Assembly (NCBI GenBank): GCA_047967505.1
Contig: CM106541.1
Direction: 5' to 3' (one strand)
DNA from: Dipteris shenzhenensis
Taxonomy: Eukaryota > Polypodiophyta > Polypodiopsida > Gleicheniales
DNA length: 64,000 bases
A model generated the notes under the pieces. The model saw nothing but the letters and a program-made list of their open reading frames with translations. It had not been told where the DNA came from and made no database searches. Shown piece by piece: positions 45,375-55,640 of the stretch (within the stretch, counting starts at the first letter, position 1; the number at the start of each line of letters is the position of its first letter). The translations under genes and the position numbers were made by a program.

Positions 45375-46585
45375 AAATGGCCTATAAATCATCCACTGCA
45401 ACCCAATGCATACCACGAATGAGCGCACACTGCTCAAACTGCAACCAGAGTGATCTGCATAAGGTATGCTCAAGAAATCATAGTCCCACGGTAATGAGCG
45501 CTACTGAAAATAGAACCTGAGATGCTTCAAAACATGGGCGCCATTGCATAATCGGACTCAGCAAGAAAATCTGCAAAATCTGCAAATATCTCTCTTCTGC
45601 CAGAACTCCAAAATCCCAACCGATGAGTGAGAAATGGGAGTCAACACTTATCCACTGCCATGTGGCATAAATCTAAGGTTTCAAAACCTTAGTATGAAAA
45701 ATGCATAACAGAGAGACGAAATTGAATACACAGAGATTTATAACTCTGAAAATCCTTCACCGAATCGCGCAAGAACTGATAGGTAGGGGTTTTTGGGCGT
45801 CCGGAACGCAATGGGACAGACGGTTTTGGAAACCGTGGTCTCAATCACTGGGTCCAACACACGGACTGAAAAACGTTTTTGGAAACAGAGCTATCTGTAA
45901 ACTCCACCGGAGTGCGAATGATGAGCAACATAGAAGTTTTAGGACCTCCTGAGTCCACCGGAACTGATAGATCTGCAAATGGTTGCTCTAAACTTGAGTT
46001 TCAACACCCGGGCAAAAAACGCAGGAACTGACACAGTGACTCAGAAATCCAATGAAATGATCCCAGATTCAAGAATGAAGGTGTTTCCAAGCTTCTGAAG
46101 TAATGTGGACACCAAAAGCAAGCAATAGTTGCTTCTACAAGTCAATACGGAGTCTCTGTCATCGAACGGAACAGGGAAAAGCTCAAAAAACGACTTTTTT
46201 CTTTGAAAGCTCTTAACAGGCTCTCAAAACCACTTCGTAAAGCCAAAGTGACTTTTCCAAAGGTTCCTCCAAGGTCTCTGCACACTCGGATGCAAGTAAA
46301 GTCACCCACAAAGCTTCCCACAGAGCTTCTCCTTCCTTCCACAGAGCTGCTGAGCTTCAAAGCATTCACGCACGCTCAGCTAGATCACCCGGGCTTTGAT
46401 ACCAGTTGAGAGTGCTCTCAACGGAAGCAAGAACGGAAGAGGGAGAGAGAGCAAGAGAGAGAGACAGAGAGCCACACAAGTTTTGGTGGGTGCAGAACCA
46501 CCCTAATCTTCTTTTTCATTCATTTATATATGTGTTTGAGTATTGTACATAACTGGGGTTAAGGCACAGTGACCTTTAACCCCCA
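45375..46585 (-). mobile_element. 5' fragment of a Copia-3 family element (leader plus LTR)
   Basis: Homologous over its full length to 53778-54966 of Copia-3. Minus-strand order: LTR (46585-46407), primer-binding site ACTGGTATCAAAGC, then leader sequence to 45375, where homology ends just short of gag. It abuts Copia-4 directly. Confidence 0.85.
46407..46585 (-). repeat. LTR of the Copia-3 family fragment
   Basis: TGAGAGTGCTCTCA at one end and TTTAACCCCCA at the other, matching the two Copia-3 LTRs. Confidence 0.88.
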
Positions 46586-46586
46586 C

Positions 46587-47266
46587 ACAGGTGAGCTTCT
46601 GGAAGATCCTACTATGTACAGACGCATAGTAGGAAGTTTGATTTATATGACTATTACTAGGCCAGATTTGAGCTATGCTGTTGGGTTGGTAAGTCAGTTT
46701 ATGCAGGCTCCAAGGAAACCACATTTGGATGCAACTAGACGCATACTGAGGTATGTGAAGTCCACATTGCAGTATGGACCATTTTATGAGACTGGGGTTC
46801 AGATACAATTGCATGGATACACTAATGCTGATTGGACTGGTAGTATTTCTGATAGATGATCTACCAGTGGATATGTGTTTTCTTTTGGGGGTGTTGCAGT
46901 CACTTGGAGCAGCAAGAAGCAGCCTACAGTTGCCTTGTCGAGCACAGAGGCTGAATACAGGGGTGCAGCAATGGCTGCATGTGAGGCAGCTTGGTTGCAT
47001 AAGCTACTTTATGATATGCATCAGTCTATAGATGGGCCATTTGTCATTTATTGTGACAACATGAGCAGTATACACTTGGCAAATAATCCAGTCTATCATG
47101 CTAGAACAAAGCACATTGAGGTGCATTACCACTATGTGCGGGAGAAGGTTCTAGTAGGCTTTATTGATCTAGTTTATGTTAGCACAGAGGATTAGGTAGC
47201 TGACATATTCACGAAGGCATTGGGCGTAGAGAAGCTGCGCAAGCTCAGAGACCTGCTTGGTGTGTA
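46587..47266 (+). pseudogene. Copia-4 pol 3' end (RT end and RNase H)
   Basis: Reads GELLEDPTMYRRIVGSLIYM, ITRPDLSYAVGLVSQFMQAP, RRILRYVKSTLQYG, then the RNase H block [45 protein letters not shown] and [14 protein letters not shown]. Stops interrupt it after GSISDR (TGA) and VSTED (TAG), both inside conserved sequence. Upstream pol is absent, replaced by the Copia-3 family fragment. The 3' end leads into a polypurine tract and LTR. Confidence 0.88.
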
Positions 47267-47293
47267 GGAATTGGGATTGATCTCGAGGGGGAG

Positions 47294-47760
47294 TGTTGAG
47301 ATATCGAGCTCCACTCATGATATGCCAGGGTGACTGTTGTTCATTTATGTCACCGACTTGTTAGCTGCAAATGCGGTTGGTACACCGCCCATGAATAATA
47401 GCTGGATGACTGCTATCTTTATGTACTCTAGTTAGTGGCTCACTTAGTATGCCACCTAGGTTAGTTGAGTTTGGTTTGAGACCCACATATAGGGTTCATC
47501 TATTCCTTTTTGTATGAGAGAGAGTTTTTTGGCTTTCACAACTAAGAAGAGGAAAACTGTTTTCAGCCTCCATCTTTGTGTGTATTCCCCCATTGTGTAC
47601 ATTGTGAGAAAGCTGCAAGTGAGACTCCTTACCTCTCTCCCACTCTCTTCACACTTCCTTCAAGTGAGGATCATCTTCTGGAAGTCTCACAAACTTCATT
47701 GTGGACGGAGAGCGACATTGCTTGCAAATGGCATTTTAGCATTCCTGGTATCTTTATACA
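47294..47760 (+). repeat. 3' LTR of Copia-4 (end uncertain)
   Basis: Follows CTCGAGGGGGAG and starts TGTTGAGATATCGAGCTCC. A possible end CTTTATACA lies at about 47760. There is no partner LTR in the window, so the end is a guess. Confidence 0.6.
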
Positions 47761-47989
47761 ACTTGCATGCAAAATGCATGCAAAATGCACATCAACTTCC
47801 GTTGATTTGTGAACAAGGAAGCTCGATCAATGAGCGGTGTGATGATGAGAAATTATACCAATCCCAAATATAATGCTCGCCTTCAGGAGGATGTAAATTT
47901 TCCACACTTACAAAAAAATTAACAAATGCATCTTCTTCCTTGGAATCTGTAGCCTCTCTGACACTATCCAACTGCTCGCCTAGTGGTAA

Positions 47990-48610
47990 TTAACCTGCGC
48001 TCACTTGGTTTGCCGTGGAGCTGAAGTTCTTTTTTGCTCTCTTTCTTGGAATAGCTGTTGATTGACTCACTTGATTTCTTGTAATTTTAGTTGGAGATAG
48101 AGTACCAGTACTTAATGCCATGGTGGTTGTGGGGGGTACAACCTGAAAACAAGATGCTACTAGGGGTGCACTTGCTATTGGTGGCACACTTATTGTAGGT
48201 ACTACTGTTGCCACACTTACTCTAGGTAGTACTAAAGGTACTACTATTGGCACACTTTGCAAACCATCCCAATTTATCTTGAGTAATCTCAATGCAGCAA
48301 GTAGTTATTCTAATTCTTTTATTGAATCTGGTACATCCTTCAACATGTACTTCTTGTCCATCACCCATAACTTATATACCACATCTTCAGTCCTACTTCT
48401 GCATGCAACCTCAACCAAACTATTGTCTTTAATGCTTATCATTGAAACTAGTCCACCGTTTCTTATTGCCTCATGACTGTAATTGGAGCTTGACACAACC
48501 TCGTTAGTGATCACCAAGAAATACTTGGAATTATGCTCCATGAAATACCAACCATGTTCAAGGTATTTCTCAATCATCTTGGGAGCCTTGGAAGCAACTT
48601 TGGGAGCCAT
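47990..48610 (-). pseudogene. Unrecognised ~205-codon frame with one in-frame stop
   Basis: From Met at 48610 (MAPKVASKAPKMIEKYLEHG) the frame contains YFMEHNSKYFLVITNE and VYKLWVMDKKYMLKDV, reaches TAA at 48305-48307, and continues in the same frame with RLLKINWDGLQSV, a Val/Pro/Thr-rich stretch and a basic PRKRAKK near the end (47990). Amino-acid texture looks coding. I cannot assign a family. It may be a second protein of some DNA transposon, or a broken host gene. Confidence 0.4.
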
Positions 48611-48829
48611 GATTCTCTGTAATTAAACAAATAAAAATGTTCAATTATATTTCAACCCAAATAATTTAATTAGATATTTCAAAATTATTTAGTTTAAAAT
48701 AAAATTAAGTAATTTTAACTAAAATGTAATTCAGAAATTAAATAATAACATAAAAGTTTAATTATTTCATTAATGACAAAATTTAATTACTTTTTTAAAA
48801 ATAAAAATAAATTAAACATGATTTTTAAT
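48611..48829. other. AT-rich spacer
   Basis: Highly AT-rich with repeated AATTTAATTA-like words; nothing recognised. Confidence 0.5.
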
Positions 48830-49240
48830 TATTGAGGGGTGGTTAAAGAGGGGTCTAAGGGGGTGATTAAGGAGGGAGTGGTTAAGGAGGGGTCTAAAGA
48901 GTGGTTAAAGGGAAGTGGTTGAGGAGGGGTGCTTAAGCGGGTCCTGAAGGGATGGTTAAGGAGGAGGTGAGTGATTAAGGAGGGAATCGTTAACGAAGGG
49001 TCTCAGGGGGTGGTTAAAGTCAAGTGGTTAAGGAGGGTTGGTTAATGGGGTCCTAAGGACTAGGTGGATAAGGGGGTCTAAGGGGTGGTTAAGGGAAGAG
49101 TAGTTAAGGGGGTGGTTAAGGAGGCTCTAAGGGGAAGGTTAATGGGGGGTTAATGGAGAGTGGTTAAGGGGGTGTTAAGGAGGGTCTCAGGGGGAGGGTT
49201 AATGGGGGGAGCCAATAAGGGAAATTAAAGGGAGGGCCAA
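48830..49240. repeat. G-rich degenerate minisatellite (GGTTAAGGGG type)
   Basis: Units of 15-30 bp combine GTGGTTAAGGAGGGG and GGTCTAAGGGG with one- or two-base changes. The G-strand asymmetry is strong. The words differ from plant telomere repeat TTTAGGG and have no constant period. Confidence 0.75.
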
Positions 49241-49355
49241 TGCCCCCTCTTATCCCCCCTTACCTCTACGAGGAGCTAGATGCTACCCGACACTGTCGCC
49301 CATCCATAGGGAGAGAGAGACACCCCCGACATTGCCACCCACCTGCTACACACGT

Positions 49356-49409
<54 letters not shown>

Positions 49410-49639
49410 GCGGTGGGGCTGCATGTCCTAGCTGGGCCGAGGAAGAGACAGATGGAGGGAGAGGTCGAGCGGAGAGGGAGAGGGAGAGGGAGAGAGGAGG
49501 GAGGGGCAGCCGAGCAGAGGAGAGAGGGAGATTTAGAGAAGGAGAGGGAGCAGCTGATTGAAGGGAGGGGAGCAGCTCAACGGATGGAGAGGGGGAGAGG
49601 GAGGGGCAAGAGAGGGAGAGGAGAGCCCAGCGGAGGGGT
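49356..49639. repeat. (CA)n microsatellite followed by GA-rich tract
   Basis: (CA)n covers about 49356-49406. A GGGAGAGG-type purine tract with few pyrimidines follows to the LTR at 49640. Confidence 0.88.
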
Positions 49640-49804
49640 TGAGAGTGCTCTCAATGGAAGCAAGAACGGAAGAGGGAGAGAGAAACAGAGAGCCACACAA
49701 GTTTTGGTGGGTGTAGAACACCCTAATCTTCTTTTTCATTAATTTATATATGTGTTTGAGTATTGTACATAACCAGGGTAAAGGCACAGTGACCTTTAAC
49801 CCCA
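49640..49804 (-). repeat. 3' LTR of Copia-3
   Basis: On the minus strand starts TGGGGTTAAAGG and ends ACTCTCA. It contains TATATA (in ATTTATATATGTG) as a possible promoter. Confidence 0.9.
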
Positions 49805-49859
49805 CAACCTCCCACTTAAAGGACAATGTGCCTTTAAGGGAGAACAACCAGTGAGCATA

Positions 49860-52800
49860 CTATCCAATGCCCATCAATACACGACAATACTCAAACCGCT
49901 GACTAGGTAGACTCTTCGTCACCATATCTGTAGGGTTATCATCTGTATGAACCTTAACAAGCTCTATGCGCTTGTGCTCAAGTACCTCCCTGATGAAATG
50001 GTACCTGACCTCAATGTGCTTGGTCTTTGCATGAAAGACCGGATTTTTTGCTAGCTGAATAGCACTCATGGTATCACTATGCAATGTTGGTACACCTGTA
50101 TGAATCCCCGAATCTCCCACTAGCCGATCAAGCCATATAGCTGAAACCCTCTGTGGCTGTAACATACTTAGCCTCTGTGGTAGACAAAGCAACACACTTC
50201 TGTGCATGAGACATCCACGACACTGCACCACCTGCAAAGGTGAACACATAACTAGAAGTGAATCTCCTACTATCCATATGCCCTCCTGCATAGTTTGAAC
50301 CTATGTACCCAAGTACACACATGTCTCCTCTACCAAAGCAGATGCACATCTCTTTGGTACCCTTCAAGTACCTCATGATGCACTTAACTGCCTCCCAATG
50401 CCTCTTTCCTGGATTAGCCATATATCGGCTAACAACTCCCACTGCAAATGCAATGTCTGGTCTAGTAGCTATCATAGCATACATAAGACTCCCAACTGCT
50501 GATGCATAAGGAACCTTGGCCATCATGGCCCTTTTCTCATCTGATTTGGGACTATCTATATGACTCAGTTTCACATATGGAGGCAATGGAGTACTCATTG
50601 CCTTCCCCCCCTCCATATTGAAACGCTGCAATACTTTTGTAACATACTCTTTTTGTGAAAGCCAAAGGAGTTTCCTACTTCGATCACGCGTGATGTGCAT
50701 ACCAAGAATATGACCTGCAAGTCCCAAATCCTTCATATCAAAGGCCTCATGCAACTTGGCCTTTAAGGCATCTAGCTCATAAGTATTCTTGCTAGCCAAT
50801 AGTATATCATCCACATATAGTGCCAGGATTATCAGGCTATTATCCTTAGCCCTTTTAGTGTAGAGGCAATGATCAATTTCACTCCTTCTAAAACCGTGGG
50901 ACCGAATGAAAGCATCAAACTTCTGATACCATTCTGTAGGCGTTTGCTTAAGACCATAGAGACTCTTCTTCAGCTTGCAAACTAAATGCTCTTTGCCCTT
51001 TTCTTCAAAGCCTTCCGGCTGCACCATGTAAATTTCCTCATGCAAATCCCCATGCAAGAAAGCTGTCTTGACATCCATCTACATAAGCTCCATATTCTCT
51101 TTCCACTAGTCCAAGCATGCATCTAAGTGTGGTCATCTTCACAACCGGAGAGAATATCTCATCAAAGTCCATACCCTTCTCTTGCTTGAACCCTTTAGCG
51201 ACCAAACGGGCCTTGTACCTAGGCACATCATCACCCGTGACCTTCATCTTGTAGACCCATTTACATGGCAATGCTTTCTTTCCATGTGGCAAAGAAACCA
51301 AGTCCCAAGTCTTATTCTTCATAAGTGAACTCATCTCTGATTGCATAGCATACTCCCACTTGCGTTGATCCTCGTGCATCATAGTCTTTCTGTAGCAAGA
51401 AGGCTCCCTGCAATCAGTAAGCATCACATAGTCTACCCCTGGAACAAACCTATCAGGCGGTCTAGACACTCTAGATGATCTTCTCAAGGGCATTTCAGCT
51501 TGCTATCCCACCTGCATATCAGCCACATTTGGCTCATCATTTCCACCAATAGATGATCCATCATCTACCCTTGATTGTATACCTATGGGAGTACTTGGTG
51601 GTACCATTTCTTGCACATTTGGTGCATGGAAAGCTTGCTGTCTATCAACATATGCAGGTGGATTCACATCCTAGAAAGTGATTCTCCTCATTTCCACATC
51701 GCTCATGGGTGCCTTATGCATCTTCTTCTCATTGAAGACTACATCATGGCTGTGTATGATTTTCTTTGCTTCTGGATCCCAAAGACGATAGCCCATCTCT
51801 CCACTTTCACCATAACCCAGAAAGATGCATTTCCTAGACTTAGGATCTAGCTTCTTTCGAAGCTCTTTTGGCACACGTGCATATGCCTCACACCCAAATA
51901 TACACAAATGAGAATAAGAGGGCTTCTTGCCAGTCCATGCCTCTTCAGGAATACCACCATCCAAAGTCTTACTAGGTGATCTATTGATCACATGCACTGC
52001 AGTCTTCATTGCCTCAGCCCAAAAACCACCAGAAAGACTTGCATTGGAAAGCATGCATTGCAGCCTTTCTTGAATGGTACAGTTCATTTTTTTTGCAACT
52101 AGATTTTGCTCTGGAGTACGAGGGGATGTGAGCTCCCTCTTAATCCCATGTGTATCACAGAAATGCTAAAAGTCATGAGAGAGATACTCTCCACCATTGT
52201 CAGTCCATAGGCATTTAAGCATTCTACCTGACTGATTCTCAACCAAGGCTAGCCATTTTTGAAATACCTGGAACACATCACTCTTCCGAGCTATAGCATA
52301 AGCCCACACTTTCCTAGTTGCATCATCAATGAATGTCACATAGTATTCAGCCCCGCCTAATGACCGTGTAGGCATGGGACCACATACATCTGAATGCACC
52401 AAATCAAGCTTTTCAAACTCTTTCTTTCCCCTTCTTTTATGAGCTGATTTAGTCTGCTTCCCATAGAGACAGTGCTCACAAAATTCAAAATCAGAGAAAT
52501 TCAAGTGCGGTACATAACCCAAATGGCATAAGAGTTTCATTCCATTCTAGCTCATGTGCCCCAATGTGCAATGCCACAAAGAAGTGCTTGGCTGCTTGGT
52601 TATTGCAACGACATGATCAGATACCCCTGATACATGTAAGGGATACAAAGTCCCACACTTGGCACCCCTGGCCAAAAGCATAGAGCCCTTCTGAATTTTC
52701 CACCTCTGAAAGCCAAAAGTGGTGCAAAAACCAGCATCATCTAGCTGACCCACTGAAATAAGACTCTTGGTCAACTTAGGCACATGTCTCACATGTTTCA

Positions 52801-52963
52801 AAACAAATGCAGACCCATTTGCAAAAGAAAACTTTATGTCACCTACTCCCACTATGTCACATGCATAGTCATTTCCAAGATGCACACAACCTGTCTTTCC
52901 ACTGTCATAAGTGGAGAACCATTCCCTATCGGGAGTAACATGGAATGAAGCACCAGAATCCAA
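49860..52963 (-). pseudogene. Copia-3 protease-integrase-RT-RNase H
   Basis: In order on the minus strand: MDSGASFHVTPD protease (52963), VRHVPKLTKSLISVGQL, GAG-pre WHCTLGHMS, integrase zinc FCEHCLYGKQTKSAHKR, core LVHSDVCGP and WTDNGGEYLS, EQNL region, SGGFWAEAMKTAVHVINRS, RT NKTWDLVSLPHGKKALPCKW, MDVKTAFLHGDLHEEIYMVQ, YVDDILLAS (catalytic), RNase H VALSTTEAKYVTATEG and HSDTMSAIQLAKNPVFHAKT, ending near 49860. Stops: 52547 (TAG), 52166 (TAG), 51671 (TAG) and TAG at 51079-51081 in place of the Gln conserved before MDVKTAF. A frame change follows at about 50.2 kb. All domains are present, so it is recently dead. Confidence 0.92.
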
Positions 52964-52972
52964 AATCCAATC

Positions 52973-53779
52973 CTAGGAATATGCATCATCTGAAGTGGTA
53001 AGCAACTCTATAGATAAACTAGACATGAAGAGAATGTCATTATCACTATCATGTGTGACTGCATTGATCTCCTCGATCTTCACTTTTCCTTTGTCCTCCC
53101 TTGGACTCTCTTCCTTTTGATTTGCACCCCGATTTGCATTCTTTTTCTTATCCTTTTGCTCTCTTTTCAGCTTGTAGCAATCCTTTTTCATATGGCCCTT
53201 CTTGCCACAGTGGTAACACTCAATGTTCCGTGCCTTGGATTTGCTACGAGACTTCCCTCTTTCTTGGGAATTCCCCCTGAGCTGTGATCCGCCCCTTTGC
53301 ACATTTAAGGCTGCATCCTGCTTGTTGCCGTCCATAGACTTCCGTCTAATCTCCTCGGCCAACAAGCTACCAACAACATCATCAAATTTCAGTACTCCAC
53401 TAGGTGCAGAGTTACTGACAGCTGTATGGAAGGTATCCCATGAGGATGGCAATGAACATAAGAGAAATATTGCCTTAGTCTCCACATCCAAATTCATCTT
53501 CTGAGCCTGAAGCTAGCTAAAAATAATATTGAATTCATTCAAGTGAGAAGAAATGGAGACCCCTTCCTTCATCTGCAGCTCAAACAACCTCTTCATGAGG
53601 TAAACTTTATTAGAGGCAGTTTCGTTCTCATAAGTGGCACACAGTTTCTTCCACAAATCTTCTGTAGTCTCCTTATTTACTACTGTGAAATAAACTGACT
53701 CTGCATGATGAAGTCTAATAGTAGACTTTGCTAATGCATCCAACTCATTCCAATCATCCTCAGACATATTTGTAGGCAA
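52973..53779 (-). pseudogene. Copia-3 gag
   Basis: Starts MPTNMSEDDWNELDALAKST at 53779, with the gag_pre LCATYENETASNKVYLMKRL, then TAG 53513-53515. The same frame resumes LQAQKMNLDVETKAIFLLCS, a basic linker, the zinc knuckle CYHCGKKGHMKKDC near 53200, and ends at TAG 52973-52975 just before the protease. Nucleocapsid-like protein that packages element RNA when intact. Confidence 0.9.
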
Positions 53780-54800
53780 ATGGCCTATAAATCATCCACT
53801 GCAACCCAATGCACACCACGAATGAGCGCACACTGCTCAAACTGCAACCAGAGTGATATGCATAAGGTATACTCAAGAAATCATAGTCCCATGGTAATGA
53901 CCGCTACTAAAAATAAAACCTGAGATGCCTCAAAACATGGGCACCATTGCATAATCAGACTCAGCAAGAAAATCTGCAAATATCTCTCTTCTGTCAGAAC
54001 TCCAAAATCCTAACCGATGAGTGAGAAATGGGAGTCAACACTTATCCATTGCCATGTGGCATAAATCTAAGGTTTCAAAACCTTAGAATGAAAAATGCAT
54101 AACAGAGAGACAAAATCGAATACATAGAGATCTATAACTCTGAAAATCCTCCACCAAATCACGTAAGAACTGACAGGTAAGGTTTTTTGGGCATTCGAAA
54201 TGCAATGGGACAGACGGTTTTAGAAACCGTGGTCTCAATCATTGGGTCCAACACACGGACTAAAAAACGTTTTTGGAAATAGAGTTGTTTGTAAACTCCA
54301 CCGAAGTGCAAGTGATGAGTAATATAGAAGTTTTAGGACCTCCTGAGTCCACCGGAACTGACAGATCTGCAAATGGTTGCTCCAAACTTGAGTTCCAACA
54401 CCTGGGTAGAAAAACGTAGAAACTGACACAATGAGTCAGAAATCCAATGAAATGATCCCAGATTCAAGAATGAAGGTGTTTACAAGCTCCTGAAGTGAAG
54501 TGGACACACCAAAAGCAAGCAATAGTTGCCTCTACAAGTCAATATGGAGTCTCTGTCATCGAACGGAACAGGGAAAAGCTCAAAAAATGACTTTCTTTGA
54601 AAACACTTAACAGGCTCTCAAAACCTCTTCGTAAATGCAAAGTGACTTTTTGAAAGGTTCCTCCAAGGTCTCTACACACTCGAATGCAAGTAAAGTCACC
54701 CACAAAGCTTCCCACAGAGCTTCTCCTTCCTCCCACAAAGTTGTTGAGCTTCCAGGTATTCATGCAGGCTCAACTAGATCACCTGGGCTCTGATACCAGT
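53780..54800 (-). other. Copia-3 leader and primer-binding site
   Basis: About 1 kb between gag and the 5' LTR, homologous to 45375-46406. The tRNA-Met-complementary site lies directly beside the LTR at about 54788-54799. No long frame; a 75-codon frame is shared by both copies but is probably not a gene. Confidence 0.8.
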
Positions 54801-54966
54801 TGAGAGTGCTCTCAATGGAAGCAAGAATGGAAGAGCGAGAGAGAAACAGAGAGCCACACAAGTTTTGGTGGGTGCAGAACACCCTAATCTTGTTTTTCAT
54901 TCATTTATATATGTGTTTGAGTATTATACATAACCAGGTGAAAGGCACAGTGACCTTTAACCCCCA
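54801..54966 (-). repeat. 5' LTR of Copia-3
   Basis: Nearly identical to 49640-49804, with a few substitutions. Confidence 0.9.
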
Positions 54967-55140
54967 TAGGGAGAGGGAGGGGAGAGGAAGAGAGGAGTGG
55001 AGGAGAAGGGGAGAATGAGGAGGAGAGGAGGTAGGGAGGAGAGGGAAAACCTCAAGAGGAGAGGAGGAGTCCGATCAAGGGAGGAGGATTTGAAAAAAGG
55101 AGGGAAAATGAGAGAATGAGGAGGGAGGTTGAGATTTTTT
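54967..55140. repeat. GA-rich tract
   Basis: GGGAGAGGGAGGGGAGAGGA-type purine run, similar in texture to that at 49450-49639 on the other side of Copia-3, suggesting that Copia-3 inserted into one purine tract. Confidence 0.7.
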
Positions 55141-55249
55141 GGGGAAGTGGGTAATAATTAGGGCTAGGGCAAATTTTTTAGGCTTTTTAGCATAAGTATA
55201 AGTATAAGCCACTCTTTCATTCCAAGCTCATTCTTCATTTTTCTTGGTT

Positions 55250-55640
55250 CTCTCTTCATCTCAACCTATTGTAACAGGTGAAGAGCTTTCCAACCTATTG
55301 CGTATGCCACATCTTCCATCTATCAAATTTTTTGAATTTTGATTTTTTTTTAAAAATTCTCTCTCTTTCAACTTGTTGCATGAGCAACACCTTCCAAAAT
55401 TTTCTTTACTTTTAATTTTTTAAACTTTTCAAGATTTCTAAAAAAACTTTCCGAACTTAAAAAATTTCTATTAACCTATTGTGTATGCAACCACTCCTTT
55501 TCTCTTTTAAAGAATTTTACAAAAAACTCTGCTAAGCTATTGCATATGTAGCAACTCCAATCCTTTGGGCTTTTCCAAAATTTACAATATTTTTTAAAAA
55601 GTTCCTAACCTATTGCATCCTCAACAACTTAGAAAGTCAA
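55250..55640. repeat. Degenerate ~80-bp repeat with CCTATTGCATATGCAAC core
   Basis: Five copies of AACCTATTG(C/T)(A/G)TATGC followed by ACAACTCC-like sequence lie at about 55262, 55290, 55370, 55470, 55530 and 55605, embedded in AT-rich linkers. Confidence 0.6.

Larger units (their letters stand above)
49640..54966 (-). mobile_element. Copia-3: near full-length Ty1/Copia retrotransposon, minus strand
   Basis: LTRs at 49640-49804 and 54801-54966 (about 165 bp, short for Copia). Next to the 5' LTR the minus strand reads ACTGGTATCAGAGC, which includes TGGTATCAGAGC, the initiator tRNA-Met primer site common in plant elements. The polypurine tract AAGTGGGAGG lies beside the 3' LTR. gag and pol occupy 49860-53779 and a ~1-kb leader lies between gag and the 5' LTR. 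I did not find a clear target duplication; both flanks are GA-rich. Confidence 0.92.

Noticed and set aside
48830-49240. Interstitial telomere
   Set aside because: Words are GGTTAAGGGG-like with variable length, not TTTAGGG, and no constant period.
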